A stretch of 23,896 nucleotides of DNA, from IMG/VR virus record IMGVR_UViG_3300036669_000050, positions 1 through 23,896 of that record; one strand, given 5' to 3'. Positions 1-7,515 of this stretch are shown here, in pieces. Every line of letters starts with the position of its first letter. Position 1 is the stretch's first letter. The position numbers were made by a program, and so were the translations under genes. The notes under the pieces were generated by a model that saw only the letters and a program-made list of their open reading frames with translations, had not been told where the DNA came from and ran no database searches. This DNA comes from a virus.

Positions 1-233
1 TCCATATAGTTGATGATGTTGCTAGACACCTGGTGCGTTACATAGCTTTCTACATTTTCCATTTTATCAAACTCTTTGCGCTCCACTTTTTGCAGTTGTA
101 TAAGAGCTGGCCTTAATGTTTCTTTAAGCTTGCTTTTGTAAAAGGCAGTATGCTTTACCTGCTCATTGTGGTACAAGGCCAAATAATTGTACACTATGCT
201 TGCTGTTATTTTTTCTAAGTCTGGATCTTGCAT
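1..233 (-). CDS. Hypothetical phage protein, C-terminus cut by window edge
   Basis: An open frame starts at ATG 233-231 and runs off the left edge without a stop (77 codons visible). The protein begins MQDPDLEKITASIV and is charged and mostly helical, with no domain I recognise. It follows the small membrane protein at 243-443 after a 9-base gap and reads in the same direction, so it belongs to the same operon downstream of the terminase genes. Portal or head genes would be expected further left, but this short N-terminal part does not look like a portal protein. Function unknown. Confidence 0.6.
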   Translation of the reverse strand, partial: MQDPDLEKITASIVYNYLALYHNEQVKHTAFYKSKLKETLRPALIQLQKVERKEFDKMENVESYVTHQVSSNIINYM

Positions 234-242
234 GGTTGTTTT

Positions 243-443
243 TTAATCTTCAATTTTATTTACATTAATTAAATTTCTTACTGCTATAAACATTCCTAAA
301 ATCAGAAATGAAATGGTAAGTGTTGCAACTAGCAACTGTCGCAGCCAGTGCGCAGCGATCCATGACCAGTCCAGTAGTAAGGTAAGGCCAGCACATATAA
401 GGATGGTGGCAACTAATACCAGCAATGCGTTTATTAAATTCAT
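243..443 (-). CDS. Small two-helix membrane protein
   Basis: A 66-residue protein with two hydrophobic segments (about residues 4-24 and 37-57) separated by a short loop rich in Trp and Arg. Both predicted helices could cross the inner membrane. Its ATG overlaps the stop of the upstream gene by 4 bases (ATGA, 440-443), the usual sign of translational coupling. Size and topology would also fit a holin, but the gene is far from the amidase and next to terminase-linked genes, so I do not assign that. A longer alternative frame on the same strand (265-477) lacks the hydrophobic pattern and the coupling and was rejected. Confidence 0.65.
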   Translation of the reverse strand: MNLINALLVLVATILICAGLTLLLDWSWIAAHWLRQLLVATLTISFLILGMFIAVRNLINVNKIED

Positions 444-868
444 AATGCATTATTTCTATTGTTGAATAGCTCTTCAAATCCTTTCTCTTTTAATGCACGT
501 ATAGCATCCAGCCTGTCATTATATCCAATTTTTACCGCAAAATTGTCCATCTCAATCAGGATTTCTCTAGGTGTTTTTTTTATGGATACTGACTTTGATT
601 CTTGAAGCTTTGCAGTATTAGAACTTATGGAAATAGCATTTACCGCTTTGTTAATAGGGTTGGTTTTTTCTATAGCTGGTAAAATATCTGATGGTACCAT
701 TCCTATTTTTTCAGATAGTTTTAAGGCATCCAGCTGCGTTTTTGCATTATTTATGATTGTGGATGCAGTTGCATTCAGCACTCGTGCTCTATCGAGATCC
801 ATTGATTTGTCTTTTACTTTATTAAAGACTTCAAAAAGGCTTTCATTTAATTGGGTGAGGTTGCTCAT
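440..868 (-). CDS. Hypothetical helical phage protein
   Basis: A 142-residue protein. The first 50 residues (MSNLTQLNESLFEVFNKV, then a segment with DRARVLNATASTIINNAKTQ) are strongly helical and could form a coiled coil. The middle is a low-complexity Ser/Lys linker (about 80-100) and the C-terminal part looks like a small helical module ending in a basic/acidic helix. No enzyme motif is visible. It starts 3 bases after the stop of the HNH-like gene and overlaps the following membrane gene by 4 bases, so all are co-translated. The helical N-terminus followed by a linker and a small C-terminal module is a common layout for DNA-associated phage proteins, but function is unknown. Confidence 0.7.
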   Translation of the reverse strand: MSNLTQLNESLFEVFNKVKDKSMDLDRARVLNATASTIINNAKTQLDALKLSEKIGMVPSDILPAIEKTNPINKAVNAISISSNTAKLQESKSVSIKKTPREILIEMDNFAVKIGYNDRLDAIRALKEKGFEELFNNRNNAL

Positions 869-871
869 GAT

Positions 872-1654
872 TTATAGTTTTGACTGTGAATTTATTTTGC
901 GTTCTAATTTTTTAATTAGGAATTGTGATTTTGCTATCTCTGGTCCATGTCGGTGAATTGTATTGCGCAGCATATTTTCAGATTTGGTTATTTTTTCTAA
1001 ATTACCTGGTGAGCAATCTAGTGTGTTGCCATTTTTAAAAGTTACTATCTCATTATCTTCTACCGGTCCTATTTCTTTTCGGTACACATAGCGCTGGAGC
1101 AGGTCCCAATTTCCTTTTGATATTCTTATATAGGTGTATACCGCACCGCTTTTATCTGATCTTTGCCTGGTCACTCCATCGGTTAATGTGTTGTAAGGCT
1201 GGTTGCCTTTTTTGAATTGGTTGTTTTTAAAGTTTTTTAATTGATCTGTTGACATCCATTCTGCAGCAGGAATTCCTTTATTTTTTGGAATATGTCCTTT
1301 TTTAAAATGGTTGTTTCGCTTTCGCGAAAGCGCAATTTCTTTAGGCACTTCTAGACCTAATCTTTTAAGTCTATTAAACGTTCCATATCCGCTGCGATTT
1401 AATTGCATCGCCATTCTTTTTATAGGAATTTTAAGGTAATTATCTATCAGATATTGGTCATCTTTTTTTGTGAATTTAGTTCTGAGACAAGCCTTGCGAG
1501 ATTTAAAATCTTTAGTAAGTTCTGCAGGAATAACAATGCCTAGAACTTTATACCTAGCACGCACATAGGTAGGTGACTTTTTGATCACCTTTGCAATATC
1601 ATTTGCAGATATTTTTAGGTAATTATCTTTTATGTAGGTGTCGTATGAGTGCAT
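872..1654 (-). CDS. HNH-type protein with two tandem N-terminal HTH repeats, catalytic His apparently lost
   Basis: A 260-residue protein. Residues about 5-45 and 65-105 are two related helix-turn-helix units, both opening with a D-x-Y-x-x-x-N-Y-L-K-I pattern and ending in a positively charged recognition helix followed by LG. Residues about 115-155 hold two FKKG-H/N-x-P loops typical of phage HNH homing-type nucleases, and residues about 165-235 match the HNH core layout (R-Y-V-Y-R ... GP ... NGNTLDCSPGNLEKIT ... EN). The positions where the family normally has histidines (LHR, and H before the (K/D)GN loop) read LQR and VTFKNGN, so catalysis is doubtful. It may act as a DNA-binding protein or a decayed homing nuclease. 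A perfect copy of the 16-bp palindrome lies inside the gene (1317-1332), read as ALSRKR. Confidence 0.75.
   Translation of the reverse strand: MHSYDTYIKDNYLKISANDIAKVIKKSPTYVRARYKVLGIVIPAELTKDFKSRKACLRTKFTKKDDQYLIDNYLKIPIKRMAMQLNRSGYGTFNRLKRLGLEVPKEIALSRKRNNHFKKGHIPKNKGIPAAEWMSTDQLKNFKNNQFKKGNQPYNTLTDGVTRQRSDKSGAVYTYIRISKGNWDLLQRYVYRKEIGPVEDNEIVTFKNGNTLDCSPGNLEKITKSENMLRNTIHRHGPEIAKSQFLIKKLERKINSQSKL
1317..1332. repeat. 16-bp palindrome CGCTTTCGCGAAAGCG, copy 1 (inside a CDS)
   Basis: Perfect palindrome, identical to copies at 9647, 13754 and 21765. It sits inside the HNH-like gene and is read in frame as part of ALSRKR, between the second HTH unit and the FKKG loops, i.e. in a linker. It contains no stop codon in any frame, so it can be tolerated in coding DNA. 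Confidence 0.9.
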
Positions 1655-1658
1655 TTAT

Positions 1659-1898
1659 TTATTTATTTGACTGTTTTCTTTTTAAATACCTGCTTAAATG
1701 TGATCTAAAAGCATCGTAAGAAATATATTTTTCTTCTCCAAAATGCTCCAGCGATTCTTCATTTACAGAAAGGAATGCCTCTTCATTAGTTCTACTGCTA
1801 GGCAATGATTCAAAGTAGGCTTGAAAGAATCCTGTATCTGTTCCTAACTGGCAGGCACGTTTATAATCTTGATAGGTGTGGTGGTTTAAATCGCTCAT
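1659..1898 (-). CDS. Hypothetical small acidic/basic protein
   Basis: A 79-residue protein starting MSDLNHHTYQDYKRACQLG, with a mixed-charge helical body and a basic C-terminus (SRYLKRKQSNK). No family recognised. It starts 1 base after the stop of the large terminase and ends 4 bases before the HNH-like gene, so it is clearly part of the packaging operon. The position between terminase and portal is commonly occupied by small accessory genes in phages of this type. Function unknown. Confidence 0.65.
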   Translation of the reverse strand: MSDLNHHTYQDYKRACQLGTDTGFFQAYFESLPSSRTNEEAFLSVNEESLEHFGEEKYISYDAFRSHLSRYLKRKQSNK

Positions 1899-1899
1899 T

Positions 1900-3606
1900 T
1901 TAAAATACTATATTTTCAACGTTATTATAAGTAGAATAATTATCTTCTAGCGGTGTCATGGTGCCGCCTATGCCCATTACTATGGTTATCAGTCCATCAA
2001 TACGCCTTGTGGATCTAGACTTATCAAGCCTTAAATTTTCATTAGGATCCTTTATCGCAACCAGACCACCTACTTGCCATCGTAGTAATGGATTGCCACC
2101 ATGACGTAATTTGCCATTAACAACCAGTATTTCAAATTGTTTTGTTGGAACTGTATAGTTGGTAAAATTTTGAGTAAACTCTCTTACGTTTAAGCCAGCA
2201 TTAATCATGTTATGCTTTATGGAATTTGCATTCCACCGGTCTAATTCGATTGCTTCTGCATTAAAATATGCATACCATTCACGTGCGTATTTTTCGACTA
2301 TTGCATAATCTACAGATGCTCCTGGTGTTGCAATTAAAAGACCTTGCTCAACAAATGATTGATATGGCACAGCATCTTCTTTTGATCTAGCAGCAACGGT
2401 TGCTTGTGGACAAAAATGTATGGTTTTTGTGTGAACCACTCCGTTACTATCTGGATGAGAAACTGCACTAAGCGATGTTAAATCTTTTACAGATGATAAA
2501 TCTAGAGCCAGCACGCAACCGTTATCTATAATGTCCTGATCATTTACTTTTTCCTTATTACTATCATGCATCCAGATGGCATCTTCTATGTAAGTTTCTA
2601 AAGAATTTACCCACATGTTAAGATGCTTTGTTTTAAAATTTTTAACTTTGCTAGGCTGGTTTTTTGCTTTTACAAATTCAGCTCTTATGTTTTTTATGGC
2701 TAAACCTTGCCCTAGTAATGGATTTGCCTTGTACCAGTTTTTTTCATCTTCCCAATCATCATCTGGATCCAAATCATGTATCATTATAAAAGTGTTATTG
2801 TCTTTTTTTATACCTCTTAAAATATCTTTGCAAACTGTTTCATACTCAAAACATACAGAACCTATTGCAGCTCCTGCAGTTGTGATGTGGTAAGTAACAG
2901 GCTGCGCACGCATGACACTAGATGATTCTAAGTTTTCCTTTACAGTATCATCTTTGTGGGCGTGATATTCATCAATTATAGAAAGGTGTGCTGATATTCC
3001 ATCTTGGGTTTTGGAGTCTTTAGAAAGGGCCATCATTATAGATCCCAATTTTGGAAACTCTATTTCGGTCTGCTTACACAAAAAACCTAGCTTTTTTAAG
3101 ATTGGATTTGCTCTATTATGCATCACAAAATCACGAGCTTGCTTCCAGCATATCTTTGCTTGCTCCTGCCTAGTTGCACCTACGTAAACCTGACTAGAAG
3201 ATTCATTTTCAAAACTCATCATAAAAAGTGCTAGGCCAGCCATTTCTGCAGTCTTGCCATTTTTCTTTGCGCGCTTATCATAGATTGTTGAAATGCGCCT
3301 TAAATGTGTTTTTTTATTTTTCCATGCAAAGACATTGTACAAGCAAAACTGTTGGAATGGCGCCAAAATAAAAGGCTGGCCTGCTAGTTTTCCCTGTGTG
3401 TGATTTATGCATTCTTCAAAAAAGTTTATAATCATCATGCCTGCTTGATGATCTAAGTAATAGCCATCTTTATCTGCATCTTTTATCCATTGAAAAAAGC
3501 GAGCAGCTGTAAGCTTCATCATTTCTCCAGTAGGTAATTTACCTGACTGAATAGATAAGGCATACTGATATGGTGTGCTGTTTTTTATAATGGACTTTAT
3601 TCTCAT
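1900..3606 (-). CDS. terL: Terminase large subunit (packaging ATPase/nuclease)
   Basis: A 568-residue DNA-packaging motor, the usual length for the Terminase_1-type large subunit. The ATPase half has a Walker A loop RAKKNGKTAE (about 112-121), a Walker B strand with acidic pair SIIDEYH (about 209-215, D212/E213) and a coupling motif TTAG (about 242-245). The C-terminal half carries the RNase H-like nuclease, with a first catalytic Asp in LALDLSS (about D369). It pumps DNA into the prohead and cuts it into genome lengths together with the small subunit. Its ATG overlaps the small-subunit stop by 4 bases (3603-3606), the typical coupling of the two subunits. Confidence 0.95.
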   Translation of the reverse strand: MRIKSIIKNSTPYQYALSIQSGKLPTGEMMKLTAARFFQWIKDADKDGYYLDHQAGMMIINFFEECINHTQGKLAGQPFILAPFQQFCLYNVFAWKNKKTHLRRISTIYDKRAKKNGKTAEMAGLALFMMSFENESSSQVYVGATRQEQAKICWKQARDFVMHNRANPILKKLGFLCKQTEIEFPKLGSIMMALSKDSKTQDGISAHLSIIDEYHAHKDDTVKENLESSSVMRAQPVTYHITTAGAAIGSVCFEYETVCKDILRGIKKDNNTFIMIHDLDPDDDWEDEKNWYKANPLLGQGLAIKNIRAEFVKAKNQPSKVKNFKTKHLNMWVNSLETYIEDAIWMHDSNKEKVNDQDIIDNGCVLALDLSSVKDLTSLSAVSHPDSNGVVHTKTIHFCPQATVAARSKEDAVPYQSFVEQGLLIATPGASVDYAIVEKYAREWYAYFNAEAIELDRWNANSIKHNMINAGLNVREFTQNFTNYTVPTKQFEILVVNGKLRHGGNPLLRWQVGGLVAIKDPNENLRLDKSRSTRRIDGLITIVMGIGGTMTPLEDNYSTYNNVENIVF

Positions 3607-4052
3607 GAAGTTTTTGTAAGCTTTTTAAATACCTGGTCGAACATGTCAAGTTGTGTTGATGGTTCTAGGTTTAATTCTTTTTCAGATTTAGGATCTAAAC
3701 CAAATTGCTTTAAGCATTGCATGATGTTTTTAATTGCTGCATTTTTTAAGGTAACTTCTACACTAATATTTTTTGCTCCAGTGCCAAACATTTGTATATA
3801 TCCGGAGCCAGCTTTTTTACGATTTGCAGCAGCTATTGCCTTATTTGCAAATTGAAATTGTGCCAATTCCGTGCATAATACGCCTAATCCCACAAGATGA
3901 ATTGCTTTTAAAACCTCTGCATCAATCAATGCTTGTGCAGATTTTTTCCAATGCACTTTTGCATCTGTTGCCAAGTAAACTGGGCATGCCGGTACTTTTT
4001 TAATTAGCTGATTTTTAGGCAGCGCCTTGACATTGTTTTTTATTGCTTTCAT
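3603..4052 (-). CDS. terS: Terminase small subunit, P27-like
   Basis: A 149-residue protein immediately before terL and translationally coupled to it. The pattern fits the P27 family of small terminase subunits: a Pro-rich N-terminus with CPVYL, a helical segment A-x-x-H-W-K-K (about 32-37), a central helix with LGVLCTELAQF (about 56-66), a KAGSGYIQM-type loop (about 80-88) and a C-terminal helix with FGLDPKSEKEL (about 117-127). Small subunits form a ring that recognises the phage DNA start site and loads the large subunit. The assignment rests on this pattern plus position between an HNH nuclease and terL. Confidence 0.85.
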   Translation of the reverse strand: MKAIKNNVKALPKNQLIKKVPACPVYLATDAKVHWKKSAQALIDAEVLKAIHLVGLGVLCTELAQFQFANKAIAAANRKKAGSGYIQMFGTGAKNISVEVTLKNAAIKNIMQCLKQFGLDPKSEKELNLEPSTQLDMFDQVFKKLTKTS

Positions 4053-4078
4053 ATCTTATCGTTAAGGTCCCCCCTCAG

Positions 4079-4441
4079 TTATTTATTGTGTGTAAAAAGT
4101 TGACTATCATGCGATGTACAAGCTTTTACCGTAATTACTTTATTACCCATACCCCTCTGTTTACCACCTTCATAAGCACTTTTTTTATCGTGGCAAGCCT
4201 TACACATTGTTTGAAGGTTGGTTCTATCTGTCTTGTGGCCGCCCTCGGTGATAGGCTTGATGTGATCTACTACATTGCCCGGTGTTACTATATCATCCCT
4301 TTTGCACTGCACGCAGTCAGGATATTCTTGAAGGAATGCTGCACGTATCTTGCGCCATGCTCTACTGTTGTAGAACTTAGAGTTATCTTTAGTCCGCTGG
4401 TGTGCTACTCGTGGTGTTATCCAAGGTCTGTTTACTGCCAT
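4079..4441 (-). CDS. HNH endonuclease of the packaging module
   Basis: A 120-residue HNH nuclease with a zinc-binding treble-clef arrangement: C43-x2-C46, the catalytic DH in VVDHIKPITEGG (H60), N75 in TNLQTMC, then C80-x2-C83-H84. Unlike the larger HNH-like protein at 872-1654, all key residues are present. HNH proteins placed next to terS/terL are known partners of terminase in phages that make cohesive ends, where they help the large subunit cut at cos. The gene starts 2 bases after the helicase stop and is followed, after 26 bases, by terS. Confidence 0.9.
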   Translation of the reverse strand: MAVNRPWITPRVAHQRTKDNSKFYNSRAWRKIRAAFLQEYPDCVQCKRDDIVTPGNVVDHIKPITEGGHKTDRTNLQTMCKACHDKKSAYEGGKQRGMGNKVITVKACTSHDSQLFTHNK

Positions 4442-4443
4442 AA

Positions 4444-5943
4444 TTAATAAGGTAAATCATCATTATTAATTCCAAAGGCTTCATCGGTCCCCTTTGCATG
4501 TTGTGATATGTCTTGATGTGATTGCTCAATGTAGGCGTGGTTATAGAATTTAGTTTTGTCTCCTTTCCAATAAATTAATACAGTGCCTGTACCACCTGCT
4601 CTAAATTTAGAAAATATGAATTCCGTGTTGCAGTTCTCAGCGACCATGTCCTGATCATCATCTGTATCTATCCCATAGACTTCTGGTCTATAAAGGAATG
4701 CAACTATGTCACTATCCTGCTCTATTGCTCCCGACTCTCTTAGATCAGAAAGTAATGGCCTCTTTGCACCACCTCTATCCTCTACCTTACGCGATAACTG
4801 TGCAGGAACAATTACTGGTATCATTAACTCTTTTGCTAGTAATTTGATCTTACGTGTAATCCTAGACAACTCCTGCTCACGCATGGATCCTTTATAACTT
4901 CTATCACCTATGAGCTGTAGGTAATCGATAAATAATATGCCAATGTTATTATCTCTTTTCCATTTGCGAGCTGTTGCAATGATGTCTGTTATATCACTGA
5001 CTTGATCATTAAAGTGGCAATTATAAGTTTTCATTCGTTCGGTTACTTGACGAAGCTGTATGAAGTAATCTTCCTTTTCAAATCCTTTAGTAAGAAGTTG
5101 GGATAAATGAAAATGACTATCTACTGCAACTGCTCTACCTACCAGCTCCACAGTGTTCATCTCCAAAGAGATGAAACCAGTCGCAACATTTTGCTTTGAT
5201 GCGCCAACCATGTTACCAACAAGCAAGGAAGTCTTTCCCATTCCTGGTCGAGCACCTATCGTCACATAACTACCAGGCTGCCACCCAGAGGTAAACTTAT
5301 CTACTTTAGTGAGCCCGCAGGTAACACCGGTGATAGCACCCTCATCTTGTTTACTTAAGAATTCCACGCGCTGCTCCACTTTATCAAGCGCCTCACTCAT
5401 TGTCATTTGACGAACGCCACTCATCATTAAATCTTGAATAGCACTTAATTCATTAGAAGTTTCTGCAAGTAGTTCAATTACATCTGTGTCATCATCATAT
5501 GCCCTACCAATTAGATTACTGGCCATCTTAATCACTTGACGACCTATATACTTTTGCATTAGTATCCTGCTGTGAAAGTGCGTGTGTGCAGTGCTACTAA
5601 CTAATTGAGTCAACTCAACTATGTAATGCATTCCACCAGATACCTCTAGCTTACCATTAAATCTTAACTGCTCGCATACAGTAAGTAAATCAACAGGTTT
5701 CATATCTATTGCCAGCATTGTTATTGCTTCGTATATCGCCTGATGCTGCTTTGAATAAAAAACATCCTGAGTAGATAAAAGAGTTGTAATATCACTGACT
5801 ACATCTGTATCAATCATTAATGCGCCTAGAACTACCTGCTCAAGATCTAACGCTTGTGGTGGCAGCTGACCTGTTTCCAGCTTTATTAATTTTGAATTAC
5901 TATTTGCTTTATTAAAAGCTTTATTCTCTAAAGCATCCATCAT
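4444..5943 (-). CDS. dnaB: Replicative DNA helicase, DnaB family
   Basis: A 499-residue full-length DnaB-type helicase. The N-terminal domain opens with LPPQALDLEQVVLGALM (about 27-43), the standard start of the family, and runs to about 170. The RecA-like motor domain has Walker A GARPGMGKTS (about 230-239), the catalytic Glu in ISLEM (about E261), Walker B ILFIDYLQL (about 336-344) and the DNA-binding/arginine region QLSRKVEDRGG to LRESGAIEQDSDIV (about 382-413). It unwinds DNA at phage forks as a hexameric ring. Its start overlaps the initiator gene by 4 bases, so initiator/loader and helicase are made together. Confidence 0.95.
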   Translation of the reverse strand: MMDALENKAFNKANSNSKLIKLETGQLPPQALDLEQVVLGALMIDTDVVSDITTLLSTQDVFYSKQHQAIYEAITMLAIDMKPVDLLTVCEQLRFNGKLEVSGGMHYIVELTQLVSSTAHTHFHSRILMQKYIGRQVIKMASNLIGRAYDDDTDVIELLAETSNELSAIQDLMMSGVRQMTMSEALDKVEQRVEFLSKQDEGAITGVTCGLTKVDKFTSGWQPGSYVTIGARPGMGKTSLLVGNMVGASKQNVATGFISLEMNTVELVGRAVAVDSHFHLSQLLTKGFEKEDYFIQLRQVTERMKTYNCHFNDQVSDITDIIATARKWKRDNNIGILFIDYLQLIGDRSYKGSMREQELSRITRKIKLLAKELMIPVIVPAQLSRKVEDRGGAKRPLLSDLRESGAIEQDSDIVAFLYRPEVYGIDTDDDQDMVAENCNTEFIFSKFRAGGTGTVLIYWKGDKTKFYNHAYIEQSHQDISQHAKGTDEAFGINNDDLPY

Positions 5944-6686
5944 AATGTCATTAATTTTCTAGCAGTTTGCTTTTCGATAGCTGCATCATTGCTAGGTTTC
6001 CAATTATTAATTAATCCCAGTAAACGTCCATATAGCTTCTTACCATCGTAATCAATGCCTTCTTTTAACACTGCCGCATCAAAATGATCTATAACTTTCT
6101 TTTCTTGCTGCTTTACATACTTGGGAGCTTTCATCCATGCACTTTCCCACATGGATGGAAAGTTTGATTTTAAATGTTTACTTGCAAGATCTGGAACAGC
6201 AGTTTCTGTTTTTACAATTTCAGGGTTGTTTACTTCCATATTTTTTAAAGTAAAATTTTCTGTGTTTGCATATAGTTTATTATCTGTGTTTATAATATGT
6301 TCCTTATATGAGTTGCCCATATGGGCAAGTGCACTTGCCGCTTTGGGCAAATGCTGCTTACCATTTGGTAATTTGCAATATTGCGACGTTGGGGTGTACC
6401 ATTTAGTACGATCTCTATTGTCATTATTATGCTCACCCTCAAGTATATAACCACCTTGAACTAACTTATTTAAACAGGTGCGCACTTGTTTAATAGATAG
6501 CCATTCAAATATGTCTGTCCAAGCCGTAACAGAGTTATAGGTCCAGTACCTTCCATCATGTAAATTCCTATCATTTGCAGCATTCTTAAACACCCAAAAC
6601 TGTATGTTTGATAACATAATGGCAGCATCAGCACCTACCTTTTTTGCGATCTCTACATCAAAGTTCATTTTGACAACACTAGACAT
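5940..6686 (-). CDS. Phage replication initiator / helicase loader (winged-helix N-terminus)
   Basis: A 248-residue protein if started at ATG 6686 (MSSVVKMNFDVEIAK). That start is preferred over the longer one at 6749 because it overlaps the upstream stop by only 8 bases and begins at the conserved region; the longer start would prepend a hydrophobic stretch read from the neighbouring gene's frame. Residues about 8-100 match the N-terminal winged-helix of phage replication proteins (GADAAIMLSNIQFW ... WTYNSVTAW ... LSIKQVRTCLNKLVQGGY). Residues 101-165 are a variable linker whose DNA carries the palindrome cluster I propose as origin. The C-terminal part (about 170-240) is helical and followed directly by the DnaB gene, so helicase loading is its likely job. 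Confidence 0.85.
   Translation of the reverse strand: MSSVVKMNFDVEIAKKVGADAAIMLSNIQFWVFKNAANDRNLHDGRYWTYNSVTAWTDIFEWLSIKQVRTCLNKLVQGGYILEGEHNNDNRDRTKWYTPTSQYCKLPNGKQHLPKAASALAHMGNSYKEHIINTDNKLYANTENFTLKNMEVNNPEIVKTETAVPDLASKHLKSNFPSMWESAWMKAPKYVKQQEKKVIDHFDAAVLKEGIDYDGKKLYGRLLGLINNWKPSNDAAIEKQTARKLMTL
6240..6384. other. Probable replication origin inside the initiator gene
   Basis: Two overlapping perfect 16-bp palindromes, TTGCCCATATGGGCAA (6313-6328) and GGCAAGTGCACTTGCC (6324-6339), are followed by another GGGCAA (6345-6350), an inverted repeat TTACCA-TT-TGGTAA (6358-6371) and a 10-bp palindrome GCAATATTGC (6375-6384). TTGCC/GGCAA thus occurs four times in 38 bp. On one side lies a 70-bp stretch (6241-6310) with only 14 G/C, about 80 % AT, suited to strand opening. 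This is the arrangement of lambda-type origins: iterons plus AT-rich DNA in the linker-encoding middle of the initiator gene. The palindromes are seen directly; the origin role is inferred. Confidence 0.65.
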
Positions 6687-7047
6687 GATAAGATGTTTTT
6701 TTATGATTACTAACAATAACATCCAACTGACGACCAAAAGTAGTTCCATGCTGCCGCTCGATATCTAGAACAATCTTATTACGCATAAGTGGTCCATAAA
6801 TTACTCCTGCTTCATCCCCACAATCGTAGATGCTTAAATCAGTGCACGACATCAATATATAAGCATAAACATACTTAGCATCACAAACAGCCTCCACGTC
6901 TGTAAGTAAAAAAGGATCTACACCATACATCTTTGCAATACTATTTTGTGTTGCATTAGGAATTACTTTTATCTTATTAGCCTGGTGTAATGTCTCTGCA
7001 CATACATGCTCGTATTTAGGAATTTCTAAGGTATATAGATAGCTCAT
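6679..7047 (-). CDS. Putative DnaA domain IV-like DNA-binding protein
   Basis: A 122-residue protein when started at ATG 7047 (MSYLYTLEIPKYEHV), 2 bases after the stop of the zinc-ribbon gene; a longer in-frame start at 7089 would run back into that gene. Residues about 35-105 resemble the DNA-binding C-terminal domain of DnaA in spacing: IAKMYGVDPFLL, then AKYVYAYILMSCTDLS, then YGPLMRNKIVLDIERQH at the place of the DnaA signature helix. The match is by pattern only and the key DHST-type residues of real DnaA are not kept. The position directly before the initiator and DnaB suggests a role in origin recognition or control of replication. Confidence 0.6.
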   Translation of the reverse strand: MSYLYTLEIPKYEHVCAETLHQANKIKVIPNATQNSIAKMYGVDPFLLTDVEAVCDAKYVYAYILMSCTDLSIYDCGDEAGVIYGPLMRNKIVLDIERQHGTTFGRQLDVIVSNHKKTSYHV

Positions 7048-7049
7048 AT

Positions 7050-7208
7050 TTAAGATATTACTGGAGCAAGCGCCCCACATTTTACACATTCATCTACAAA
7101 TGGTCCGGCATCTAATACACAGTTACCTGGTGGGCATGTTTTACGTTCTAATTCTAATCTATTTATGACTTTCCTTACCACACGGCAATAGTGTTTACTA
7201 GCATTCAT
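7050..7208 (-). CDS. Small zinc-ribbon protein
   Basis: A 52-residue protein missed by longer length cut-offs. It starts at ATG 7208, overlapping the upstream stop (7200-7198) by 11 bases, and ends at TAA 7052-7050, 2 bases before the next gene, so it fits perfectly into the operon and fills what would otherwise be a gap. The C-terminal half carries CPPGNC (C-x4-C) and, 12 residues later, C-V-K-C-G (C-x2-C), a zinc-knuckle pair. The N-terminal half is a basic helix (HYCRVVRKVINRLELERK). Such proteins usually bind DNA, RNA or a protein partner. No specific family is recognised. Confidence 0.7.
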   Translation of the reverse strand: MNASKHYCRVVRKVINRLELERKTCPPGNCVLDAGPFVDECVKCGALAPVIS

Positions 7209-7515
7209 CTCGCATTTGTTTTACAGTGCTGGTAAGCACTTTTGTTACTTTATTAATTTCTTTAACTACCTGATCAAAGTCACCACGCTTTTTAAGCGCA
7301 GTGATAAGACCAGTCCTACTGCTGTAACCTAGTAGGTTATTATCGATGATTTCCTTGTAGGATAACCACCTTTTTTTAAGTACACGTTTCTGATCTCTCA
7401 GCAAGATTTCTTGCTCCAGTTGCTCGTCACTCATTACCAGTTCACGCCTTGTAATTACAAGGCCATGAGACTGCAAGTGCGTCATCAGATCATTTATGTG
7501 TACATAACCATCCAT
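7198..7515 (-). CDS. Hypothetical early protein
   Basis: A 105-residue, highly charged, helical protein starting MDGYVHINDLMTHL. The first 30 residues look like a small HTH-like unit (HINDLMTHLQSHGLVITRRE), followed by a long charged helix (about 33-50), a second small helical unit (WLSYKEIIDNNLLGYSSRTG) and a C-terminal helix. Two DNA-binding-like units in an early operon would fit a regulator, but no family is recognised. Its start shares one base with the stop of the upstream membrane gene, and its end overlaps the zinc-ribbon gene. Confidence 0.65.
   Translation of the reverse strand: MDGYVHINDLMTHLQSHGLVITRRELVMSDEQLEQEILLRDQKRVLKKRWLSYKEIIDNNLLGYSSRTGLITALKKRGDFDQVVKEINKVTKVLTSTVKQMRDEC

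Noticed and set aside
265-477. Alternative minus-strand frame of 70 codons
   Set aside because: It overlaps both the membrane protein (243-443) and the end of the gene at 440-868 in another frame, without coupling or meaningful composition.
6687-6749. Longer start for the replication initiator with a hydrophobic N-terminus
   Set aside because: The hydrophobic run comes from reading the neighbouring gene in another frame; the ATG at 6686 precedes the conserved winged-helix region.
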